DNA of 8,205 nucleotides from Dialister sp. (GTDB taxonomy: Bacteria > Bacillota > Negativicutes > Veillonellales > Dialisteraceae), in assembly GCA_022722495.1 (NCBI GenBank), contig JAIJLI010000071.1, forward strand, positions 1-8,205, read 5' to 3'. The translations under genes were made by a program, and so were the position numbers. This document shows, one piece after another, positions 1 to 4,339 of the stretch (within the stretch, counting starts at the first letter, position 1; every line of letters starts with the position of its first letter). The notes under the pieces were generated by a model. It saw nothing but the letters and a program-made list of their open reading frames with translations, did no database searches and was not told the DNA's origin.

Positions 1-1
1 T

Positions 2-73
2 TTAAAAAATATACTTGAGGAAAATCTCCCTAAAGTGATAGGGAATAAAGATATTAGTTTTTTTAGTGGTTAA
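2..73 (+). CDS. 3' end of an unidentified gene cut by the window edge
   Basis: An open frame entering from the left edge encodes 23 residues ending in DISFFSG and a TAA stop. The strong rho-independent terminator starting 22 bases later supports a real plus-strand gene ending here. The fragment (LKNILEENLPKV followed by IGNKDISFFSG) is too short to assign to a family. The reading frame is chosen because it is the one that stays open up to the terminator. Confidence 0.5.
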   Translation, partial: LKNILEENLPKVIGNKDISFFSG

Positions 74-95
74 TTTAGTTTTAGTAAGTATGTGG

Positions 96-130
96 TAGGG
101 TCTGTTGTGAAACAGATCCTATTTTTTTTT
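96..130 (+). terminator. Rho-independent terminator of the left-edge gene
   Basis: An 11-bp stem (96-106 with 111-121, one G-U pair) with a GTGA loop is followed directly by nine T residues (122-130). This is a textbook intrinsic terminator for the plus strand. It has no T tract on the other side, so it should not act on the minus-strand unit. Confidence 0.9.
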
Positions 131-150
131 GCCTGAAATAATGCCATTAA

Positions 151-184
151 AGAGGGTGCGTCATGGACTTATGACACACTCTCT
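151..184. terminator. Long intergenic hairpin, possible terminator of the HU-smalltalk unit
   Basis: Arms of 14 nt (151-164 and 171-184) enclose a six-base loop; they pair except for one G-U wobble and one C-A mismatch. The element sits between convergent transcription units. Read on the minus strand it lies about 60 bases after the smalltalk stop and is followed by the weak T-containing stretch TTTAATGG, so it could end that transcript. No strong T run exists on either side, so a dispersed intergenic palindrome is equally possible. Confidence 0.5.
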
Positions 185-246
185 GTAATAGATGAAATCT
201 TCTCAAAAACTAATCATATGCAGATTTCGTTCTGCTTTCTTGCAGC

Positions 247-339
247 TTACACGCAACTTGAAACGCCGAGCGAAGTGGCTATTGCGGTGAGAATGCTAAT
301 CGCAATCTGAATCACCATTTTCCAGGTATCCTTCTTCAT
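247..339 (-). CDS. Smalltalk family peptide (30 residues)
   Basis: A 30-codon ORF starts MKKDTWKMVIQIAISILTAI and ends LGVSSCV. I recognise it as the very short Bacteroidetes peptide annotated as 'smalltalk protein', often found beside HU-like and amidase genes; its function is not known to me. The sequence shows a charged N-terminus (KKDTWK), one hydrophobic helix (about residues 8-26), then VSSC at 26-29, which resembles a lipobox with the Cys as the next-to-last residue. It could be a small membrane peptide or a lipoprotein-type signal peptide with almost no mature part. It lies 133 bases downstream of the HU-like gene on the same strand, so cotranscription is likely. No Shine-Dalgarno sequence is visible. 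Confidence 0.85.
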   Translation of the reverse strand: MKKDTWKMVIQIAISILTAIATSLGVSSCV

Positions 340-344
340 TGTCT

Positions 345-379
345 TTTAGTGTTTAATGTTTAGTGTTTAATGTTTAATT
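345..379. repeat. 14-bp tandem repeat upstream of the smalltalk ORF
   Basis: The unit TTTAGTGTTTAATG occurs at 345-358 and 359-372 exactly, followed by a partial third copy (TTTAATT, 373-379). It lies in the leader just before the smalltalk start codon. On the minus strand it reads as an A-rich CATTAAACACTAAA repeat, which could favour open mRNA and translation initiation without a Shine-Dalgarno; that role is inference. Confidence 0.75.
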
Positions 380-381
380 CC

Positions 382-430
382 GTTAGGCGTTTCGGCGGAT
401 TTGCAATCCGCCGTTAAAAAACGTCCTAAC
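382..430. repeat. Composite REP-like hairpin with core GCGGATTTGCAATCCGC
   Basis: The inner stem is a perfect 8-bp inverted repeat (394-401 with 405-412, loop TGC). An outer stem, 382-392 with 419-430, pairs GTTAGGCGTTT with AAACGTCCTAAC through one bulged base. The whole 49-nt unit can fold into a long hairpin. It lies between the HU-like gene and the smalltalk ORF and has no T tract, so it looks more like a dispersed palindrome or mRNA-stabilising structure than a terminator. Confidence 0.75.
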
Positions 431-442
431 CTCTTTTAGCTT

Positions 443-461
443 TGCGGATTTGCAATCCGCA
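443..461. repeat. REP-like palindrome, second copy
   Basis: TGCGGATT (443-450), loop TGC and AATCCGCA (454-461) form a perfect 8-bp stem. It shares the 17-nt core GCGGATTTGCAATCCGC with the palindrome centred at 403. It lies 11 bases beyond the end of the HU-like gene. Two copies of the same core within 70 bp suggest a REP-type repeat family rather than chance. Confidence 0.75.
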
Positions 462-472
462 TCAAGCAAGAT

Positions 473-1198
473 TTAAAAATTTACATTGTCGCCGCCGCCG
501 TCTTCACCTCCGGTATTGCCGCCGCTGGTACCCTGGTCTCCGGTGCTTCCACTGCCTTCAGGTCCGGTAGTTCCGCTGCCGCCAGCATTGCTACCGCCAG
601 CTCCCTGGGTTCCGCCGCCAGTGGTTCCGTCTCCATCGCCGCCACCATCAGGAGTTTCAGGAATATTGAGGTCCACGTTGGTCTTGCCCTCCCTGATTGC
701 CTTGATCACGGCTGCCTGAGCGCTGCGGCTAGCCACGAGGTTGAATTCTGCGTCATCTAGCAGGTTCTTGAACTGCTGACCAGGCTCCCACTGAACCTTC
801 ACGTTGGTGATGTTCTGCGCCGTAAACTTGTCGGCAGTCTCTGCGCCCTTGGAGCTGAGCAGGATAGAGAAGTCGCCCAGGTCGCCCAGTCGGATCTTCT
901 TGCCTTCGAGCAGCATCTCTCTCATGCAGTCCACTGCCATGTAGAGGATGGCGCTGATGTCAGCTCTGGAATATACACTGCCGTGAGAAGTGATGTGCTT
1001 GGCAAACTTCTCGATGGTCATCACATCGGTGTACTGCGAGATGGCGAACGCATTCTGCTTCTCGGTCTTTACCAAGTCAGTGTCCTTCTTCTCCGGCTCC
1101 TTGCCGTCCTTCTTAGCCTGGTTGATACGTGACTTTGCCTGGTTGATCTCAAGGAGGTTTGCGTTCACGCTGCGCATTACGATGCTGTAGTTAATCAT
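473..1198 (-). CDS. HU-like DNA-binding protein with Gly-rich C-terminal tail (HU-HIG type)
   Basis: The 241-residue product is much longer than canonical HU (about 90). Residues about 1-40 (MINYSIVMRSVNANLLEINQ, then a Lys-rich stretch) lead into an HU/IHF-like core at about 60-160. Recognisable core segments are TIEKFAKHITSHGSVYSRAD, then LEGKKIRLGDLGDFSILLSS, the last matching the glycine-containing turn of the family. Residues about 184-239 are almost entirely Gly, Ser, Thr, Asp and Glu. This layout fits the Bacteroidetes HU-HIG group (HU fused to winged-helix, Ig-like or glycine-rich parts). The likely role is non-specific DNA binding and bending; the function of the acidic Gly-rich tail is unknown. 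The gene has its own promoter about 170 bp upstream and probably forms a unit with the smalltalk ORF. The ATG at 1198 is the first in-frame start and matches the usual MINYSIVxR beginning. Confidence 0.88.
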   Translation of the reverse strand: MINYSIVMRSVNANLLEINQAKSRINQAKKDGKEPEKKDTDLVKTEKQNAFAISQYTDVMTIEKFAKHITSHGSVYSRADISAILYMAVDCMREMLLEGKKIRLGDLGDFSILLSSKGAETADKFTAQNITNVKVQWEPGQQFKNLLDDAEFNLVASRSAQAAVIKAIREGKTNVDLNIPETPDGGGDGDGTTGGGTQGAGGSNAGGSGTTGPEGSGSTGDQGTSGGNTGGEDGGGDNVNF

Positions 1199-1212
1199 AC
1201 TCTGTTCTGTGT

Positions 1213-1299
1213 TTAAGAGTTCACTGAATCACAACTACCCGGAAGCCCTCGTTTCTGCCCGATTTTGGGTCTTAATAGATGACCGGCGCCTGCCATCAT
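1213..1299 (-). CDS. Possible 28-residue leader ORF before the HU-like gene
   Basis: The frame begins ATGATG (MMAGAGHLLRPK...), runs 28 codons and stops 14 bases before the HU-like start codon. Its first ATG overlaps the TGA of an upstream 8-codon ORF (1296-1322) in an ATGA arrangement. Coupled translation of tiny ORFs in a leader is plausible but unproven. No homologue is recognised, and the frame could be chance in a GC-richer leader. Confidence 0.25.
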   Translation of the reverse strand: MMAGAGHLLRPKIGQKRGLPGSCDSVNS

Positions 1300-1331
1300 T
1301 TAAGCCCCGCTCCGGTCTTCATAGATGACCG
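1268..1331. promoter_or_regulatory. 18-bp direct repeat in the HU leader
   Basis: The minus-strand sequence CGGTCATCTATKAAGACC occurs at 1314-1331 and 1268-1285 with a single difference, 46 bp start to start (between four and five helical turns). Both copies lie downstream of the predicted promoter, within the 5' leader of the HU-like gene. They could be protein-binding sites or form alternative RNA structures. The function is inference. Confidence 0.5.
1296..1322 (-). CDS. Possible 8-residue uORF (MKTGAGLK)
   Basis: This is an 8-codon ORF near the start of the HU leader, roughly 40 bases after the predicted transcription start. Its TGA overlaps the ATG of the 28-codon ORF that follows. It may be a regulatory upstream ORF; nothing but position and overlap supports it. 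Confidence 0.2.
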   Translation of the reverse strand: MKTGAGLK

Positions 1332-1369
1332 TTTTTCGGCACAAAAGGCTGTTCCTTCGATTGCCGGTG

Positions 1370-1400
1370 CAAAGATACAAAATTTCAAAGGCGAAATCAA
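1370..1400 (-). promoter_or_regulatory. Bacteroidetes-type promoter of the HU-like gene
   Basis: On the minus strand TTG (1400-1398) is followed by 20 bases and then TATCTTTG (1377-1370). This matches the Bacteroides consensus TTTG (-33) and TAnnTTTG (-7) with the normal spacing. Transcription would start near 1363, giving a leader of about 165 nt before the HU-like gene. Confidence 0.75.
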
Positions 1401-1458
1401 GTTTTTATCGAAATAAGATGGTAAAAATGGCGTAAGTGATTGATACATAGTATTGTAA

Positions 1459-1572
1459 GTGAATGCTATTTTTGCGCATTGCTTGCAGGAGGGGCTTGAA
1501 GGGGATTCTGATGCAGAAGATGCTGAGGGCGAAAGCGTGTCATTAAGGGTCAGTGTCATTAAGGGTCATTAA
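1459..1572 (+). pseudogene. Possible decayed gene end next to the repeat array
   Basis: An open frame of 37 codons with no ATG reads VNAIFAHCLQEGLEGDSDAE and continues DAEGESVS before running into the 38-bp repeat, where it stops. Codons at about 1486-1535 are GC-richer and more gene-like than the AT-rich flanks. The other plus-orientation copy of the repeat also lies directly at a gene 3' end, so this may be the remnant of a gene that once ended here. It is too short to identify and may be chance. Confidence 0.2.
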
Positions 1573-1697
1573 GAAAAATGGGAAATGTCATTAAGAGCTA
1601 TAGTATAATATAAATATTATTTATATTATACTATAGGGGGATTTTGCGCCCCCGAAAACCTTAATGACCCTTAATGACACTGACCCTTAATGACACG
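1536..1697. repeat. 162-bp nested inverted-repeat array of TCATTAAG units
   Basis: The left arm 1536-1573 and right arm 1660-1697 are exact 38-bp reverse complements. Each arm contains three TCATTAAG units: left at 1540, 1556 and 1566; right, inverted, at 1660, 1670 and 1686. A seventh unit lies inside at 1588-1595. Units are 16 and 10 bp apart within an arm. The dyad centre of the arms (1616.5) coincides with that of a separate 39-nt AT-rich palindrome. Iterated short sites around an AT-rich dyad resemble a replication origin, an iteron-type control site or a multi-site operator. An exact arm copy recurs at 6961-6998. No promoter or gene is evident inside. Confidence 0.9.
1598..1636. repeat. 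Perfect 39-nt AT-rich palindrome
   Basis: CTATAGTATAATATAAATA (1598-1616), one T, then its exact reverse complement (1618-1636). Only six of the 39 positions are G or C. It could extrude as a cruciform or act as an easily melted element. A short GGGGG/CCCCC hairpin (1636-1640 with 1649-1653) abuts its right side. The perfect symmetry in such AT-rich DNA suggests selection or recent origin. Confidence 0.9.
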
Positions 1698-2266
1698 ATA
1701 GAGGATTTGGATTTGTTTCTTAAGGGAAAATGTTGTGTTGGTATAATGTGTTGACAATCAACAAGATACAGTATGTTTATGGAAGTGGTCCTTTCTCAGA
1801 GTTGTATCTTTAAAAGCTATAGATTCTCTTCTTGTTTTCCATATTCTCCCTCCATCCTTTGTCTTTATATTGAATAAAATTGTTATGTTATTTCTGAATT
1901 TTTCTTGTTTTTCACGTTCAAAACCCTCATTTTTCCCTCTCATTTTGCCGTTCTGCGGGGTATGAAAATTGCTTTCTGAGGCTCTTTTTCTGGGCTTCGA
2001 GCGTGTTTTTCTGCCAGCCTTTTGCAAAAGCTCTTTCTCTTGTTTTTTATTTAGAAAGTGCAATATTCTATAACAAAAAATGTATTTTTATTTGGTATAA
2101 GATTGAATACTAAATAGATAGAATAAATAGATGGATGTGATAATATCTGATATTTCCAAAAGTCACAAAAATGCAATAAAATGGTATTTTTTCTTGTTTT
2201 AGAGGCTTTTTTCTCGTTTTTGTGTTAATATTCTATAGTAATGGCCGATTTTTCGCCATATTTTTG
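1698..2266. other. AT-rich intergenic region without a convincing gene
   Basis: No supported gene is seen between the repeat array and the promoter of the 371-residue protein. A minus-strand frame at 1758-2063 encodes a Lys/Arg-rich 101-residue sequence of low-complexity character with no family resemblance. Small structures seen here are a 12-bp palindrome CTTTTGCAAAAG (2019-2030), a 13-bp imperfect tandem TAAATAGATAGAA / TAAATAGATGGAT (2111-2136), and AATATTCTATA at both 2062-2072 and 2227-2237. The stretch at about 1940-2030 is somewhat GC-richer than its surroundings. Confidence 0.6.
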
Positions 2267-2274
2267 TAACTTTG
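2267..2274 (+). promoter_or_regulatory. -7 box (TAACTTTG) for the 371-residue protein gene
   Basis: TAACTTTG matches the Bacteroidetes -7 consensus TAnnTTTG. No clear TTTG is found about 20 bases upstream, so the -33 element is weak or absent. Transcription would start near 2281, leaving a leader of about 120 nt before the ATG at 2404. Confidence 0.5.
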
Positions 2275-2403
2275 AGGGGCCATTTCTATGTACCGCGTGG
2301 AATCGGCGGTTGAGTTAGTTATCGTCAAGGTGTGCGTAAGCGGAGGTTCTTAGCCTGCCAAGACATTTGTTTTACTAAACCAATAACAAATCTACAATTA
2401 ATT

Positions 2404-3519
2404 ATGGACGAAGAACAAGAAATACAATTTAAAAATCTAGAGACAATAGTTAATCACTTCAAACAATGCTTCCTCTTTTTGAAAGAAGACGAAGGCGGCA
2501 ACTGCCTAAAGGAATTAATTGTGGACTGGAAATCAGTCTTGCGCGATTATGTGAAAGAGATTAATGATTTGCTCAATTCGCTAAAAAAAGAAATAGAATG
2601 GTCTTTGCTGGATGAAATGAAAGAGAGATTCTACCTTATCAGTATAGACTTGAAGCCTATGCTTAACTCCTTGAAGGAGTGTGTGGAAGAGACGTGTCGC
2701 AATCTGATTAGCAGTACCATCCTTTTACTAGCCGAGGGTGTTCATGGATTCAGACAATCCTTCATCAATGATACCTATTTTGAAGATCTCTTCAATAATC
2801 AGAAGAACAAGTATCTTGAGGAGAATCAGGTCAGACTGGAGCTTGTTTATCAGCAAGACTGTCAGGACAAGGCTCTGATCTGTCCTGATGAAAGCCAGCA
2901 GAAAAGACTCATGTTGATTGACCGCAAGAACAGCCTTTTCTCTTCCCGATTCGGAAGAGTATTCCATAACAACGGTAGAAATGTCAAGAAGATTGTAGCT
3001 TATATTCTTGACCAGAAAGAAAAGTTCAGCAGAGACATCGACGACTTTCTGGACAAGTACTGTGCCTTTCTCATAGCCAAGGAGCACTGTGAGATCAAGA
3101 AGGAAGCCGTGTTCAAGAACATCGCTTTCAAGGAGAATGTGGATGTTGATAAAGTGATGCAGAAGCTGAAGGAATTTATCGGAGATATGACAATCGGTGC
3201 ACAGAAACATTGGTTTATCGTCTATAAGGTTTTCTTGAGCAAGAATTGGCTGAAGAAATCAACCCAGCGCCTTTTCGTTGACCAGATTAATTCTGCTTTC
3301 AGCACTTTATTAAAATGTTCTACGGACGATTTTCATGAGATAAATGGTTATTTCAAGCATAATGATTTCACGGAATGGACGCTTGCAGACATGGATGCGC
3401 CTCCATGTTGCGAGGCTTATAGAGAGATTGCTGATAAGCTGGACTTAGAATTTCAAGAGTCTAAGTACGCCAAGCCTGGAACCTTCATCAATGCAAGAAA
3501 GATAGAAAAGTTCAGATAG
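2404..3519 (+). CDS. Unrecognised 371-residue helical protein
   Basis: I do not recognise the family. The start is placed at the ATG giving MDEEQEIQFKNLETIVNHFK; the frame extends 24 codons further upstream, but that part (MRKRRFLACQ...) lies in leader-like sequence. The protein is cytosolic in character, with no signal peptide or membrane span, and is rich in Lys, Glu, Leu and Phe in patterns suggesting long helices or coiled coils at about 1-100 and 185-260. The C-terminal third looks more conserved-like: QKHWFIVYKVFLSKNWLKKS, then DDFHEINGYF, EWTLADMDAPPCCEAYREIA and a final PGTFINARKIEKFR. There is no visible nucleotide-binding motif, helix-turn-helix or catalytic signature. The gene lies alone between its own promoter and terminator and upstream of the primase unit, inside the block bracketed by the 38-bp repeats. 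It may be a regulator or partner of that unit, but this rests on position only. Confidence 0.8.
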   Translation: MDEEQEIQFKNLETIVNHFKQCFLFLKEDEGGNCLKELIVDWKSVLRDYVKEINDLLNSLKKEIEWSLLDEMKERFYLISIDLKPMLNSLKECVEETCRNLISSTILLLAEGVHGFRQSFINDTYFEDLFNNQKNKYLEENQVRLELVYQQDCQDKALICPDESQQKRLMLIDRKNSLFSSRFGRVFHNNGRNVKKIVAYILDQKEKFSRDIDDFLDKYCAFLIAKEHCEIKKEAVFKNIAFKENVDVDKVMQKLKEFIGDMTIGAQKHWFIVYKVFLSKNWLKKSTQRLFVDQINSAFSTLLKCSTDDFHEINGYFKHNDFTEWTLADMDAPPCCEAYREIADKLDLEFQESKYAKPGTFINARKIEKFR

Positions 3520-3520
3520 T

Positions 3521-3572
3521 ATCCCCCAAAGGTATCCCCCAAAATTACAAAGTATATCCCCCACATCCCCCA
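3521..3572 (+). repeat. Four ATCCCCCA copies leading into the terminator
   Basis: ATCCCCCA occurs at 3521-3528, 3534-3541, 3556-3563 and 3565-3572, starting one base after the stop codon of the 371-residue protein. Only the last copy forms the compact terminator stem with TGGGGGAT at 3583-3590, but every copy is fully complementary to it. Alternative pairings with larger loops are therefore possible. Confidence 0.85.
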
Positions 3573-3597
3573 AACGGATTCGTGGGGGATTTTTTTT
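3565..3597 (+). terminator. Terminator after the 371-residue protein gene
   Basis: ATCCCCCA (3565-3572), a 10-base loop and TGGGGGAT (3583-3590) form a perfect 8-bp stem that runs straight into eight T residues (3590-3597). It is a strong intrinsic terminator separating the upstream gene from the primase unit. Confidence 0.88.
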
Positions 3598-3620
3598 ATC
3601 CTTTTGTTTGGAAATCTCAC

Positions 3621-3628
3621 TACTTTTG
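3621..3628 (+). promoter_or_regulatory. -7 box (TACTTTTG) of the primase unit
   Basis: TACTTTTG followed by CAGC is a typical Bacteroidetes -7 element and start region. The only nearby TTTG motifs (3603-3610) are too close, at 10-14 bases instead of about 20, so the -33 element is poor. It would drive a transcript with a leader of about 240 nt containing two tiny ORFs before the 138-residue gene. Confidence 0.6.
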
Positions 3629-3699
3629 CAGCGTCGAAGAAACAAGACAACGCCGAAATGGTTTGGTGATCTTGAAACAACTTCCGACTACTTTATAAT

Positions 3700-3777
3700 A
3701 TGAATACTCAGATTATGAGAGTGGTGAAGCAGGGCGAGGCTATCCTCGTTACGGATATTGAAAAGCTGAAGGGATAA
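3700..3777 (+). CDS. Possible 25-residue leader ORF
   Basis: An ATG-initiated frame of 25 codons (MNTQIMRVVKQGEAILVTDI...) ends with EKLKG and TAA. It is preceded by an AT-rich start region (TTTATAAT) typical of translated genes in this group. Its composition looks protein-like, with regular alternation of charged and aliphatic residues. It lies in the leader of the primase unit. It could be a real microprotein, a regulatory leader or a truncated gene; no family is recognised. Confidence 0.4.
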   Translation: MNTQIMRVVKQGEAILVTDIEKLKG

Positions 3778-3824
3778 AAAGTAGTTTTAGTTATTAACTG
3801 AGTTGGGACTGCGGAGGATCTTCC

Positions 3825-3881
3825 ATGGTAAAGCGCGCAAAAATCCACACGTTTCTTCTCGCAAATCAATTCAGAATATGA
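3825..3881 (+). CDS. Possible 18-residue leader ORF overlapping the next gene (ATGA)
   Basis: A frame beginning MVKRAKIH runs 18 codons. Its ATG is preceded by GGAGG nine bases upstream, an unusually good Shine-Dalgarno for this group. Its TGA overlaps the ATG of the 138-residue protein as ATGA, the classic arrangement for translational coupling. This may be a leader that delivers ribosomes to the downstream start. Nothing beyond spacing and overlap supports it. Confidence 0.35.
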   Translation: MVKRAKIHTFLLANQFRI

Positions 3882-4294
3882 AGAAAAAGGTAAACAATCA
3901 GCAGGTAAATAATCAGCAGGTTAATGGCCAGCAGGTGAATAATGGTAGCCAGCACGTGCAGCTGGGTGGTATGGCTTTCTACGATGAAAGCAAGTGTTTC
4001 CTCTTTGCTCCTAATGAGCACGGAGGGGGAGAGAAGGTGCTGGGATTCCGTTCGCAGGGCGTTGCCCAGCAGCTTTCGGATGGTACTTTTGATTTCGTGA
4101 GTAAGCCACGAGTACGTTCGCAGTCGGAACTGATCAGAAAGCTGGCTCACGGACGATTGAGCAAGACCAAGGATGGAGCTATCCAGCTCACCTTGAAGGT
4201 GTTCTGCGATGAGGGGATCAATATCGGCAGCGCTCTGATGAAGGAGGCAGAAGAGGCTGCGGATGCTTTGGTAGAATACCAGTTGAAGCGATAA
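3878..4294 (+). CDS. Unrecognised 138-residue protein with VNNQQ repeats, upstream of the primase gene
   Basis: I do not recognise a named family. The ATG at 3878 is chosen because it gives MKKKVNNQQ and overlaps an upstream stop; the frame is open to 3803 but has only a TTG there. Residues 5-19 are three five-residue repeats (VNNQQ, VNNQQ, VNGQQ) and a fourth diverges (VNNGS). The remaining 110 residues look folded: VQLGGMAFYDESKCFLFAPN, then EKVLGFRSQGVAQQLSDGTF, then LIRKLAHGRLSKTKDGAIQL and an Ala/Glu-rich C-terminal helix. There is no membrane or secretion signal. The gene ends 45 bases before the primase-helicase gene, so the two are almost certainly cotranscribed. A role as partner or accessory factor of the primase is inferred from this pairing alone. 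Confidence 0.85.
   Translation: MKKKVNNQQVNNQQVNGQQVNNGSQHVQLGGMAFYDESKCFLFAPNEHGGGEKVLGFRSQGVAQQLSDGTFDFVSKPRVRSQSELIRKLAHGRLSKTKDGAIQLTLKVFCDEGINIGSALMKEAEEAADALVEYQLKR
3890..3934 (+). repeat. 15-bp coding tandem repeat (VNNQQ)
   Basis: Three 15-bp units at 3890, 3905 and 3920 encode VNNQQ, VNNQQ and VNGQQ. They differ mainly at third positions (GTAAACAATCAGCAG, GTAAATAATCAGCAG, GTTAATGGCCAGCAG). Copy number could vary between strains without changing the reading frame. Confidence 0.85.
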
Positions 4295-4339
4295 AATATA
4301 TGGATGTTCAACTTAATAATAGAAAGTAGAAACACATAG

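Noticed and set aside
486..719. Pro-rich plus-strand ORF
   Set aside because: It is the antisense shadow of the Gly-rich tail of the HU-like gene; Gly codons read backwards give Pro.
1296..1559. 87-residue minus-strand ORF
   Set aside because: It spans the predicted HU promoter and one arm of the 38-bp inverted repeat, so it is not a plausible gene; only its last 8 codons coincide with the possible uORF.
1536..1697. CRISPR array as an explanation for the repeated units
   Set aside because: Units are only 8-12 bp, spaced 10-16 bp without spacers, and arranged as an inverted pair; no cas genes are present.
1758..2063. 101-residue minus-strand ORF rich in Lys, Arg and Glu
   Set aside because: Composition follows the AT-rich base content, there is no recognisable domain or promoter, and codon use is unlike the clear genes. 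Kept only as a note in the intergenic entry.
2728..3210. 160-residue minus-strand ORF
   Set aside because: It is antisense to the 371-residue gene, which has a promoter, a terminator and a longer frame.
3803..3877. N-terminal extension of the 138-residue protein from a TTG codon
   Set aside because: The ATG at 3878 has a coupled ATGA overlap, and the extension reads like untranslated leader.
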